Part shown: piece after piece, positions 39,574-48,100 of the stretch
Position numbering within the stretch: the first letter of the stretch is position 1
Layout of the letters: every line of letters begins with the position of its first letter
Source of the DNA: Paraburkholderia sabiae
GTDB lineage: Bacteria; Pseudomonadota; Gammaproteobacteria; Burkholderiales; Burkholderiaceae
Assembly: GCF_030412785.1 (NCBI RefSeq)
Contig: NZ_CP125295.1
Coordinates: 2,418,001 to 2,482,000, forward strand
Reading direction: 5' to 3'
DNA: 64,000 bases
Notes under the pieces: model-generated
The model's database searches: none
Told to the model about the DNA's origin: nothing
What the model saw: the letters and a program-made list of their open reading frames with translations, nothing else
Made by a program: the position numbers and the translations under genes

Positions 39574-40461
39574 TTACTGAGCGTTGCGCAACAGGGGACG
39601 AACGAGCTTCGCAAACGTGCTGCGTTCTTCTTCATCGAGCGTGCCGAGCGGCGCACGTGCTGCGCCGACGGGCGTGCCCGCCAGTTCGCAGCCGTATCGA
39701 ACGTACTGGATGAACTTGCCGCTGCGTTCCAGCAGTTCGAGCACGGGCAGCAGTTGCGCCATCAGCTCGCGGCCCTTCGTGAAATCGCCCTGCTTCACGC
39801 ACGCGTCGTACAGCGCCGTGTGTGCTTCGGGCAGGAAGTTCGACGCGCCGCCGACCCAGCTCTTCGCGCCCCACACAAAAAATTCGAGCGCCTGGTCGTC
39901 CATCCCGCAACTCAGCACCAGACGGTCCTTGAAATGCGTCGCGAGATGATGCAGATGCGAGATATCGCCCGTGCTTTCCTTCATCGCGATGAAGTTCTTG
40001 CGTTCGAGCAGCTTCGTCAGCACTTCGTCGCCGATGTCGGTGCCCGTGCGCGCCGGGAAGTTGTACAGCATGACGGGCATGTCGAGGCTGTCGTCCACCT
40101 TCAGCAGATGGCTCAGCAATTCGTCCTGCGTCGGCTGCGCGTAGTACGGCGCGGCGAGCAGCAGCGCGGGCAGGCCCGCACGCTTCGCTTCCTGGCCGAG
40201 GCGGATCACGTCTTTCGTCGTGGTCGCGTTGATGCCCGCCGTCAGATACGTCTTGCCGCCTGCCGCTTCCGCGACCGTGTTGAACGTGCGGACGCGCTCT
40301 TCGAAACTCAGCGCGTAGTATTCGCCCGTCGTGCCGCCGACGCCGAGGCCCGAGACGCGGCCCGCGAGATTCGCGGCGTGCTTGCCGAGCAGATCGTGAT
40401 CGATCTCGCCGTCTGCCTTGAACGGGGTGACCAGCGGGGTGTGTACTCCCTCGAAGCTCAT
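39574..40461 (-). CDS. DapA-family Schiff-base lyase
   Basis: A 295-residue TIM-barrel of the dihydrodipicolinate synthase/N-acetylneuraminate lyase family. The Schiff-base lysine is in FIAMKESTGDIS (about residue 162) and the catalytic Tyr in VMLYNFPARTGTD (about 134); GVGGTTGEYYAL replaces the GTTGE pyruvate-binding loop and is compatible with it. The operon context (oxidase, ALDH) argues for a catabolic lyase, dehydratase or deaminase, for example like 1-pyrroline-4-hydroxy-2-carboxylate deaminase, rather than lysine synthesis. Start at 40461 follows GAGAGAA. Confidence 0.83.
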   Translation of the reverse strand: MSFEGVHTPLVTPFKADGEIDHDLLGKHAANLAGRVSGLGVGGTTGEYYALSFEERVRTFNTVAEAAGGKTYLTAGINATTTKDVIRLGQEAKRAGLPALLLAAPYYAQPTQDELLSHLLKVDDSLDMPVMLYNFPARTGTDIGDEVLTKLLERKNFIAMKESTGDISHLHHLATHFKDRLVLSCGMDDQALEFFVWGAKSWVGGASNFLPEAHTALYDACVKQGDFTKGRELMAQLLPVLELLERSGKFIQYVRYGCELAGTPVGAARAPLGTLDEEERSTFAKLVRPLLRNAQ

Positions 40462-40536
40462 GTCAGTTCTCTCTTCAGTAGATGAGGTTGCGGCGCGCGA
40501 ATCCACGCGCCGTGCTTGATCAAACGCCGGGCCGCT

Positions 40537-41832
40537 TTACGCGAGCGCCTCGGCGTGCGAATAAATGGGGAACTGGCTGCACAGATCTCGCACGCGGCTG
40601 CGCACAGCCCGCTCGACCTGTTCGTCGCCGCCCGGTTCGCGTTCGAGCGCCGACAACACCTCCAGAATCATCTGTCCGATCTGTTCGAACTGCGCCGTGC
40701 CGAAACCGCGCGTCGTGCCCGCCGGTGTGCCCAGGCGAATGCCCGACGTGACCATCGGGTTCTCGGTATCGAACGGAATGCCGTTCTTGTTGCACGTGAT
40801 GCCTGCGCGTTCCAGCGCTTTCTCGGCCTGCGTGCCTGTCAACCGCTTCGAGCGCAGATCGACGAGCAGCAGATGGTTGTCGGTGCCGCCCGTCACGAGA
40901 TCCACGCCGCCCGACTTCAGCACGTCGCCGAGCGCCCGCGCGTTGCGCAGCACCTGATCGATATACGCGGTGAATTCCGGACGCAGCGCTTCGCCGAACG
41001 CGACCGCCTTGCCCGCGATCACATGCATCAGCGGACCGCCTTGCAAGCCCGGGAACACCGCCGAATTGATCTTCTTCGCGATGTCGCCGTTGTTCGTGAG
41101 GATGAAGCCGCCGCGCGGTCCGCGCAGCGTCTTGTGGGTCGTCGATGTCACCACGTCGGCGAAACGGATCGGATTCTCATGACGCCCTGCCGCGACGATG
41201 CCCGCGATGTGCGCCATGTCGACCATCAGCAGTGCGCCGACGCTATCGGCGATATCGCGGAACGCGGCGAAATCCAGTGCGCGCGGATACGCCGAGTAGC
41301 CCGCGATGATCAGCTTCGGTCGATGCTCTTCGGCCAGCCTGCGCACCTGGTCGTAGTCGATGCGATAGGTTTGCGGGCTCACGCCGTACTGCACGGCGTT
41401 GAACCATTTGCCCGACAGCGCGGGACGCGCGCCGTGCGTCAGATGGCCGCCCGCGTCGAGCGACATGCCCATCACCGTGTCGCCCGGCTTGACGAGCGCG
41501 AGCATCACCGCGCCGTTCGCCTGTGCGCCCGAATGCGGCTGCACGTTGGCGAATTCGGCTTCGAACAGCGCTTTCACGCGATCGATGGCAAGCGCTTCAA
41601 CACGGTCCACGTGATCGCAGCCGCCGTAGTAACGCTTCGACGGATAGCCCTCGGCGTATTTGTTGGTCAGCACGGTGCCTTGCGCTTCCATCACCGCCGC
41701 CGAGACGATGTTCTCGGAGGCAATCAGTTCGATCTGCGTCTGCTGGCGGCGCAATTCGAGCGCGATCTCCGATGCGATGACAGGGTCGCGGCTCTGGAGC
41801 GTTTCTGCAAAAAAGCGCGAGTTCTCGTTCAC
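40537..41832 (-). CDS. glyA: Serine hydroxymethyltransferase
   Basis: A 431-residue PLP enzyme that interconverts glycine plus 5,10-methylene-tetrahydrofolate with serine. The PLP lysine is in [16 protein letters not shown] and the N-terminal [19 protein letters not shown]...[18 protein letters not shown] is typical. In betaine-catabolic clusters a dedicated SHMT uses the one-carbon units released by N-demethylation. Here it lies between the ABC importer (69 bp) and the DapA gene (75 bp) on one strand, so it is probably not the housekeeping copy; this is inference. Confidence 0.93.
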   Translation of the reverse strand: MNENSRFFAETLQSRDPVIASEIALELRRQQTQIELIASENIVSAAVMEAQGTVLTNKYAEGYPSKRYYGGCDHVDRVEALAIDRVKALFEAEFANVQPHSGAQANGAVMLALVKPGDTVMGMSLDAGGHLTHGARPALSGKWFNAVQYGVSPQTYRIDYDQVRRLAEEHRPKLIIAGYSAYPRALDFAAFRDIADSVGALLMVDMAHIAGIVAAGRHENPIRFADVVTSTTHKTLRGPRGGFILTNNGDIAKKINSAVFPGLQGGPLMHVIAGKAVAFGEALRPEFTAYIDQVLRNARALGDVLKSGGVDLVTGGTDNHLLLVDLRSKRLTGTQAEKALERAGITCNKNGIPFDTENPMVTSGIRLGTPAGTTRGFGTAQFEQIGQMILEVLSALEREPGGDEQVERAVRSRVRDLCSQFPIYSHAEALA

Positions 41833-41901
41833 GTGGTCACTCCGGGTATTGACGTGTCAAGCATGTGTTGCGGTTTGCTGCGGGTTCGGCTCGTCGATGG
41901 C

Positions 41902-42783
41902 TTACTGCTGCAACCAGGCCTTGAGCTTTTCCGGATGCGCGTCGACGAATTTCTTCGCGGCCGTCGCGTAGTCGTTCGTGCTGTTGCCTTCGAACTCGAT
42001 CGCCTCGACGTCGGCGAGCGTCAGCTTGAAGTGTTTGAAGAACACATCGGCGCGCGGGAACTTGGTGGCGAACTGCTTCGATGCGAATGCGTGCACCTGT
42101 TCTTCACCGCCCAGCGTGCCCTTCGGATCCTTCAGGTAGCGCATTTGCCACTTCTGGAACAGCCAGTGCGGGCTCCAGACGGTCGCGACGATCCACTGCT
42201 TCGACTGATAGGCGCGCTGCACGCCGGCGAGCATGCCCGCCTCGCTCGACGACTGCAGGTTGTATCCGGCGAGGTCGTAGGCCTTGATCGCCTTTTCGGA
42301 TGCCTGCATCAGGCCGCCGCCGGGCTCGATGCCCTGGATCGTCCCGTTCAGCTTGCTCTTCACGTCCGGCTTCTCGAGATCGGAAATCGTCGAAACCTGC
42401 GACTCAGGGATATACGCGGGCACGGCCCAGCCGTTCTTGCCACCCGTATAGATTACGCCGACGTCTTCCATGTCGTTCTTGTAGCGCGCGTAGTAGGTCG
42501 CGTGCGTTACGGGCAGCCAGCCGCCGACCATGATGTCGAGATCGCCGCGTGCCACGCCCTGGTACTGGATGCCGATATCGGCCTGCACGAATTGAACCGG
42601 CTGCTTGAGTTGCGTTTCGAGCGCGTACTTGGCGACGTTCGCAACGGCCAGCACGTCGGCCCAGTTGGTCACGGCCATCTTGATCGGCTCGGCGGCGATG
42701 GCTTGTCCGGCACCCGCGCTCATCGCAACGACTGTCGACAGAGCCAGCTTCGCTGCCAGCGACTTGAACAGATTGGTTTTCAT
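41902..42783 (-). CDS. Betaine/choline ABC transporter substrate-binding protein
   Basis: A 293-residue periplasmic solute-binding protein of the OpuAC/ProX-ChoX type. The signal peptide is MKTNLFKSLAAKLALSTVVAMSAGAGQAIAA, cut after IAA. The mature chain has several Trp residues of the kind that form quaternary-amine boxes (NWADVLAVAN, GGWLPVTHATYY, WSPHWLFQKW). It delivers its ligand to the permease/ATPase encoded upstream (84 bp). The substrate class (betaine, choline, carnitine or related) is inferred from family. Confidence 0.87.
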   Translation of the reverse strand: MKTNLFKSLAAKLALSTVVAMSAGAGQAIAAEPIKMAVTNWADVLAVANVAKYALETQLKQPVQFVQADIGIQYQGVARGDLDIMVGGWLPVTHATYYARYKNDMEDVGVIYTGGKNGWAVPAYIPESQVSTISDLEKPDVKSKLNGTIQGIEPGGGLMQASEKAIKAYDLAGYNLQSSSEAGMLAGVQRAYQSKQWIVATVWSPHWLFQKWQMRYLKDPKGTLGGEEQVHAFASKQFATKFPRADVFFKHFKLTLADVEAIEFEGNSTNDYATAAKKFVDAHPEKLKAWLQQ

Positions 42784-42867
42784 ACAGTACTCCTACACGA
42801 TTATGGAATTTGTCGAAAATGAACAGCTATAGCGGTGTGGCGTGTGTCTTTAAGCGTTGCTCGTCGA

Positions 42868-43752
42868 TCAGGTTCGTACTGCCGTGCTCGTTGCAGCGGG
42901 TTTGGCGGTGCGCACCGTGCGTTTGCTCTTCTTCGCCTTCAGGCCGAAGCTTTCCGTGAGACGGTCGAGTACGATCGCCAGCAGCACGACGCCCAGTCCG
43001 CCTTCGAAGCCGATGCCGATATCGAGCCGCTGGATGCCGCTCAGCACATACTCGCCGAGTCCGCCCGCGCCGATCATCGACGCGACCACGACCATCGACA
43101 GCGCCATCATGATGGTCTGGTTCACACCGGCCATGATCGACGGCAATGCATTCGGCAGCTGGATTTTCCAGAGCAGTTGCGAATCGGTGCTACCGAACGA
43201 GCGCCCTGCTTCGAGCAGTTCCTCACGCACCTGACGAATGCCGAGCGTGGTGAGACGCACGACGGGCGGCATCGAGAAAACGATCGTGGCGATCACGGCA
43301 GGCACGCGGCCGAGCCCGAACAGAATCACAGCGGGAATCAGATACACGAACGCGGGCATCGTCTGCATGAAATCGAGCAGCGAGCGCAGGATCACTTCCA
43401 CGCGCTTGTTGCGCGCGCCCCAGATGCCAAGCGGCACGCCTATCACGAGACTGAAGAACGTCGCCGCGATCACCAGCGCGAGCGTCGACACCGTCTGCGC
43501 CCACAGGCCCATGTAGTGAATCACCATCAGCGCCGCGCCGACGAACACCGCGAACACCACGCCGCGCCGCCACAATGCGAACGCGACGAGAATCACGAGC
43601 ATCGCGACGAACGGCACGGCGGCGAGTCCGTCTTCGAGCAGCTTGACGACAGCGCCCAGCGCGGCTGAAAACGCGTCGAAGCCGCCGCGGAAATGTTGAA
43701 AGAGAAAGTTGACGGCGTTTTCTGCAAACTTTCCGATGACTGACGAGTTCAT
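42868..43752 (-). CDS. Betaine/choline ABC transporter permease (ProW-like)
   Basis: A 294-residue inner-membrane permease with about seven hydrophobic segments. The coupling-loop region EELLEAGRSFGSTDSQLLWKIQLPNALPSIMAGVNQ is the EAA motif of binding-protein-dependent permeases. Its ATG at 43752 overlaps the ATPase stop (ATGA), so the two are translationally coupled; the ribosome site GGAGAG lies within the ATPase end. Basic C-terminal tail (KAKKSKRTVRTAKP) is longer than usual. Confidence 0.88.
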   Translation of the reverse strand: MNSSVIGKFAENAVNFLFQHFRGGFDAFSAALGAVVKLLEDGLAAVPFVAMLVILVAFALWRRGVVFAVFVGAALMVIHYMGLWAQTVSTLALVIAATFFSLVIGVPLGIWGARNKRVEVILRSLLDFMQTMPAFVYLIPAVILFGLGRVPAVIATIVFSMPPVVRLTTLGIRQVREELLEAGRSFGSTDSQLLWKIQLPNALPSIMAGVNQTIMMALSMVVVASMIGAGGLGEYVLSGIQRLDIGIGFEGGLGVVLLAIVLDRLTESFGLKAKKSKRTVRTAKPAATSTAVRT

Positions 43753-45038
43753 GCTGCTCTCCGTTCCATGACCTGCTTGAGTATCGTGCGGCACGACACG
43801 ACGCCTGCGAGCTTGCCCATCGTGTCGGTGACGGGTACGTCGTGTTCCTGGCTCAACGCGATCGTCGCGAGCTGATGCAGATCGGCATCGAGCGGAACGG
43901 CGTTCACGTCTCTCACGAATGCTTCGCGGATAGGATGCGCGCCCGACTTGTGCAGCGATGCCGGCGTGACGCAGCCCTGATAGCGGCCCGCTTCATCGCA
44001 CACGTAGCCGCATTCCACGCCGCTATCGATCAGCTGATTCAGATATCGCTCGCACGGCGCACCGATATCGCACGAAATCAGTCCGCGTTCGACCGTCGTC
44101 ATCAGGCTCGACGCCTTCAGGAAACGCGACACGTCGACATTGCGGAAGAAGTCGCGCACATAGGCATCGGCGGGCGACTGGATGAGTTCGGCGGGCGTGC
44201 CGACCTGAATCAGGCAACCGTCCTTCATGATGCCGATGCGGCCGCCGATCTTGATGGCTTCTTCGATATCGTGCGAAATGAACACGATGGTGCGCTGCTC
44301 TTCCTTTTGAAGCCGCAGCAGTTCGTTCTGCATTTCGAAGCGGATCAGCGGATCGAGTGCGGAGAACGCTTCGTCCATCAGCAGCACGGAAGGATTCACG
44401 GCGAGCGCGCGGGCCAAGCCGACGCGCTGTTGCATGCCGCCCGACAGTTCGCCCGGCAGCAGCTTTTCATACGAACCGAGGCCGACGCGCGTCAGCGCGC
44501 TGCGCGCCACTGCGTAGCGGTCCGCCTTCTTGAGACCCGCGACTTCGAGGCCGTACGCGATGTTGTCGAGCACCGTGCGGTTCGGCAGCAGCGCGAACGA
44601 CTGGAACACCATCGCCATTTTCTTGCGGCGCACTTCGCGCAGCTCCAGCGTCGACATCGGCGCGATGTCGCGGTCTTCGAGAATCACCTGGCCCGACGTC
44701 GGCTCGATCAGCCGGTTCAGCAGGCGCACGAGCGTCGACTTGCCGGATCCCGACAGGCCCATCACGACGAAGATCTCGCCGGCCTTGACGCTCAGGCTCA
44801 CGTCGTTGACGGCGACCATGTTGCCCGTCTGCTCGAAGATTTCGTTTCGTCCCAGGCCTTGCTTGATCAGCTCGACGGCTCGTTCGGGCTTCGGTCCGAA
44901 AATCTTCGACAGATTTCTGACCTTGAGGATATCGGTGCCGGACACGGCAATGGGTTTTGCCATCGCGGAAACATCTTCCGCCTGGAGTGCGCCCGGATGG
45001 AGTACGCCCTCGGGCGCAAATGTCAGGTTTGGGGTCAT
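43749..45038 (-). CDS. Betaine/choline ABC transporter ATPase with CBS domains (ProV-like)
   Basis: A 429-residue ATPase: Walker A GLSGSGKST, Q-loop FQSFALLPNRTV, signature LSGGMQQRVGLARAL, Walker B VLLMDEAFSALD and H-loop FISHDIEEA, then two C-terminal CBS-like repeats (about residues 310-425), which in OpuA/ProV proteins sense ionic strength or nucleotides. The start at 45038 has GGGATGACAG; an ATG at 44963 is possible but lacks a site. It is the first gene of the ATPase-permease-binding protein-SHMT-DapA-oxidase-ALDH run. Confidence 0.9.
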   Translation of the reverse strand: MTPNLTFAPEGVLHPGALQAEDVSAMAKPIAVSGTDILKVRNLSKIFGPKPERAVELIKQGLGRNEIFEQTGNMVAVNDVSLSVKAGEIFVVMGLSGSGKSTLVRLLNRLIEPTSGQVILEDRDIAPMSTLELREVRRKKMAMVFQSFALLPNRTVLDNIAYGLEVAGLKKADRYAVARSALTRVGLGSYEKLLPGELSGGMQQRVGLARALAVNPSVLLMDEAFSALDPLIRFEMQNELLRLQKEEQRTIVFISHDIEEAIKIGGRIGIMKDGCLIQVGTPAELIQSPADAYVRDFFRNVDVSRFLKASSLMTTVERGLISCDIGAPCERYLNQLIDSGVECGYVCDEAGRYQGCVTPASLHKSGAHPIREAFVRDVNAVPLDADLHQLATIALSQEHDVPVTDTMGKLAGVVSCRTILKQVMERRAA

Positions 45039-45553
45039 TCTGTCATCCCAACTGGCAAGTTCAGGAAAATGAAGCGCGCGACATTGCGAATGCGCGGGCC
45101 CTGAAGGTCGAACACAGGCGAAAAGACTCAATAGCAAGCGTCGCGCGGCGATCGACCAGAACAAGCCACTACTGATCACACGAAAGCCAGCATATTCGTG
45201 CGTGTTAGCGGTGTCTCATCGGTGCTTAGTGCATGGATTGCAGATTAGCAAGCCAAATTGGTCCATCCATCTACATTTTGTGCGCACTTATCCATACCTT
45301 TGGTAATGCAAGGCATTTGTGCAGCGTGCACTGAAAAGGTCACTGGATGGGACTGACTGGCTGAGCGCCAGCACTGGCGCGGCTTTGCGGCCGGTTCGGA
45401 CATGCGCCGAGGCCGTCTGAAAGCCGCTTTCTTTCGTTATTCGAACGATGGTTTATAGGGAATGTCCCAGGGCGGTGACATTCATCCATCACTTTTGCGC
45501 TGTAAAAAGGCCGCTTTTTGGCGTGTAAACGGGGCTGTGCGGTGGCTATGCAG
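45039..45553. other. Upstream region of the betaine-type operon
   Basis: A 515-bp gene-free region, AT-richer at 45180-45320, that must carry the operon promoter. It holds a 16-bp palindrome GCGCCAGCACTGGCGC (45365-45380) and further short GC stems nearby, which could be an operator or 3'-end structures of the next minus-strand gene. No credible ORF. Confidence 0.45.
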
Positions 45554-45922
45554 CTATCGCGACGCGGTGCGCCGATCGCTTTCATCGGAAAGGGACGAAC
45601 CGGATGGGCCGACGCAGCCTTCCAGCGCGGCGATGGCTTTCTTCGCGACGGTCATCGTCTCTTCGCACACGGCGCGTTTGACGGAGCGCGGGCATCCGCC
45701 ATTCGAACTGACCTGCTCGACGGCCGAGCGCGCCTTGTCGAGCGCGGCTTGCGGCGAGCCGGCATCCTTGATCAGCCTGGCGATATTGAAAGCGCTGCCG
45801 GATGGCAGCACGACGTAGTCGGGACAGGTGGATTCAGCGCGAACCTGCGTTGCAAGCAGCGTTGCACACGTGACAGGAACCAGCGCGGCAACGCGCGCCA
45901 TGACGCCTGGAATGAATTGCAT
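45554..45922 (-). CDS. Exported small protein of unknown function
   Basis: A 122-residue protein with a signal peptide (MQFIPGVMARVAALVPVTCATLLATQVRA, cut after VRA). The mature part has four cysteines (STCPDY, GGCPRS, AVCEE, EGCVG) that probably form disulfides in the periplasm. The start at 45922 is set by GGAGG 8 bp upstream; in-frame ATGs at 45946 and 45967 have no site. No family recognised; single gene. Confidence 0.7.
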   Translation of the reverse strand: MQFIPGVMARVAALVPVTCATLLATQVRAESTCPDYVVLPSGSAFNIARLIKDAGSPQAALDKARSAVEQVSSNGGCPRSVKRAVCEETMTVAKKAIAALEGCVGPSGSSLSDESDRRTASR

Positions 45923-46193
45923 GATGGGCGACCTCCAGATAGACATCGATCCGCGAGTCCGGGTCACCCATTTCTAGTTCGTTGATTAGCAGCGCCGCGC
46001 AAATCGCATTTGCATCACACTTTATAGCTGCACATCCTTAAGCGCGACTGACGTGACTTGCGCTTTTCGCTTCCCGTTTCGTCTAACGAGTTGTTGTGCG
46101 GCGGCAGTTGACAGCGTGGGTCGAACAGCACCCTCTACGGCGTAGCGAGCGATGTGCCCGGCATCCGATGCACGGCGTTCGTGCATTGATGCA

Positions 46194-46550
46194 TCAGAAG
46201 CGCGGATGGCATTCGAACGTGAGATCGGCCTCATGCGCTTCCAATGCCCTCACGCCTTTCGACGATTCCGACACCACGCTCGGCACTTCACCGCGTTGCG
46301 CGCAGAAATCGTTCGCACTCTGCATGACGGCCTTGTGGGATCTCGCCCAGGCGGCGCTTCCACCCGCGGCCGACGCATGGAGCGTAAAGCGCCCCGCATC
46401 GCCCGTCTGCACGACGGAACTGGTGCTCGCGCACGCCTGCGTCAGCAGCGGCACGAGCGCGAACACGGCGATGCGCGCGATCCGTTTTCGCGCGACGGCG
46501 CTCACGCGTTGCCTGACCAGATCGTTCAGACCTGACAGGACTTGACTCAT
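46194..46550 (-). CDS. Probable exported protein of unknown function
   Basis: About 118 residues. A basic segment followed by a hydrophobic run (KRIARIAVFALVPLLTQACAS) suggests a signal peptide or lipoprotein-like signal, though the residues before the Cys (TQA) are not an ideal lipobox. The mature part has FCAQRG and TFECHPRF, two Cys that could pair. The ATG at 46550 has only a weak site, and a GTG at 46592 is also possible. Coding character is moderate. Confidence 0.5.
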   Translation of the reverse strand: MSQVLSGLNDLVRQRVSAVARKRIARIAVFALVPLLTQACASTSSVVQTGDAGRFTLHASAAGGSAAWARSHKAVMQSANDFCAQRGEVPSVVSESSKGVRALEAHEADLTFECHPRF

Positions 46551-46713
46551 TCCGAATGTTTTCACAGCGACCTCAAGGCTGATTGCTTGCACTGCACGAT
46601 GCAGTGCATGACCACCCCGAAGTATGAATTGGCCCTGTCTCGCGATCAGCTATGGAAGTTGCAACACTGTGTTCGCCCGGTACAACGCTGCGCAACCGGA
46701 CTATGCGCTTTGC

Positions 46714-47058
46714 TCAAAGCGCTTCCTGGCACAGCGACATCATTCGCTGCACCATCGTGCTCGCTTCGTTCAGTTCCATCTCGCTCGTAAAGAGTGCATT
46801 GACGCTCGACAGACGCACGGCGATGCCCGCCTCCAGCAGATCCTCGCTCGCGATCTTCAGCGCGAGCTGACCGATCCTGACGCGGTCGAGCCAATACATC
46901 TTCACGTCGTTCTTCGCGAGCCAGCGTCGGCAGCATTCGACGACATGATCGACGCGCCATTCCTGCGTCAGCGCATACGACGCCGCCGCGATGGCCACGA
47001 GATAACACAGCAGTTCGGGACGCGCGCTGTCCGCGTCATTGAATTCGGGCTTGAGCAT
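46714..47058 (-). CDS. Unknown small protein, paralogue B
   Basis: A 114-residue, largely helical protein with a hydrophobic stretch near residues 16-28 (LLCYLVAIAAASYA). It shares its pattern with the protein encoded at 30727-31098: YAxTxxW...RRW, a central hydrophobic helix and FTxxhxhx...CxxAL at the end. Start at 47058 has GAGG about 10 bp upstream. No family recognised. Confidence 0.65.
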   Translation of the reverse strand: MLKPEFNDADSARPELLCYLVAIAAASYALTQEWRVDHVVECCRRWLAKNDVKMYWLDRVRIGQLALKIASEDLLEAGIAVRLSSVNALFTSEMELNEASTMVQRMMSLCQEAL

Positions 47059-47260
47059 GGGTTGTGGACCTCAATTCTGTTTGTCCAGTCTTCAATACGT
47101 GTGTGCTTTTGCACTGAAAACAACCTGCGCGCATGGCAGACGAGGGGCCCGGTCGAGCGCCTCGCTGCACCCCTCGCTGCACCCGCCTCGGCGAGTGTAA
47201 TGGGCAAGTCTACGCCTGTTTGCGTACCCGCCGATTAACGGGCGCACACTCCGCGCAACG

Positions 47261-48100
47261 TCAGGTAGTCAGCCGCCGATAGGCGTTCAGATGGCGCAAC
47301 AGGCCTTGCTTGTCGCCGAGATTTTCGAGCAGGATCGCGAGATTGTGATGCGCATCGGCATACGACGGATCAAGCGCAAGACAGCGCTCGTAACTGCGTT
47401 CCGCTTCGTCGAGCCGGTCGAGCCCTTCCAGCGCGACCGCGCGATTGAAATGCAGCACGGCGTCGTCGGGGAAATGATCCAGCGCATCATCGAACACGCG
47501 CAGCGCGTCGTCACAGCGCGCTTCCGTTTCGCACAGCAGCGCCCCGAGATCGACATAGGCGGCGTAAAACGGTTCCTTCGCCAGCTCGATCGCGTTCCGG
47601 TACGCCTGCTCCGCGCCCTTCACGTCCGATTTCATCAGCTGCCCGCCCAGGTCGTACCAGTCTTCGGCCTGGCGCGCGGCGTTTTCCGGCTTCGGCGCCG
47701 ATTCGAGGAACACCACGTCCCCCTTGATTTCGGCGATTTCGAAGTCGAGCAATTGCTGCCCGGTGATCGCGTCCCACTGCGCGGGCCCCGTTCTCACCGC
47801 GATATCGTTGCCGACGGCCGTCACGCGGATGCCCGACAGCGGCAACTCGTCGGGCAGTTCGGCGCGCAGCCGCTTCAATGCCTGGATGATCCGGCGCGGC
47901 GGAATGTTCGACGCGCGCAATTGCAGCGCCGTTCTGAGCAACACGACGTCCTGAAACGTGAACCGCAGCGCATTGCGCGGCCCGCGCGACGGCGTGACGA
48001 AGCCGGCATCGACGAGTCCGGAAATGATGCGCCGCGAGACGCCGAGCATCGATTGCAATTCGCGCATCGTCAGGCTGTGCGGCGCGTCGTCTGGCGTCAC
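47261..48100 (-). CDS. MerR-type HTH fused to tetratricopeptide repeats
   Basis: A 279-residue protein. The N-terminal 75 residues form a MerR-like winged helix (TMRELQSMLGVSRRIISGLVDAGFVTPSRGPRNALRFTFQDVVLLRTALQLRA). A linker with VGNDIAVRTGPAQWDAITGQQLLDFE follows, then three or four TPR units from about residue 140 (EDWYDLGGQLMK, AAYVDLGALLC, AVLHFNRAVALEGLDR, ADAHHNLAILLENLGD). Such a protein could bind DNA and a partner protein. Its start overlaps the Ku stop by 4 bp, so it is translated together with Ku and may work in or regulate end joining. Confidence 0.8.
   Translation of the reverse strand: MTPDDAPHSLTMRELQSMLGVSRRIISGLVDAGFVTPSRGPRNALRFTFQDVVLLRTALQLRASNIPPRRIIQALKRLRAELPDELPLSGIRVTAVGNDIAVRTGPAQWDAITGQQLLDFEIAEIKGDVVFLESAPKPENAARQAEDWYDLGGQLMKSDVKGAEQAYRNAIELAKEPFYAAYVDLGALLCETEARCDDALRVFDDALDHFPDDAVLHFNRAVALEGLDRLDEAERSYERCLALDPSYADAHHNLAILLENLGDKQGLLRHLNAYRRLTT

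Noticed and set aside
39574..40461. Assignment as lysine-biosynthetic DapA
   Set aside because: The operon context with oxidase and aldehyde dehydrogenase is catabolic, so only family level is claimed.
46022..46234. Possible small minus-strand gene of 70 codons
   Set aside because: Overlaps the 46194 gene, lacks a ribosome site and recognisable features.
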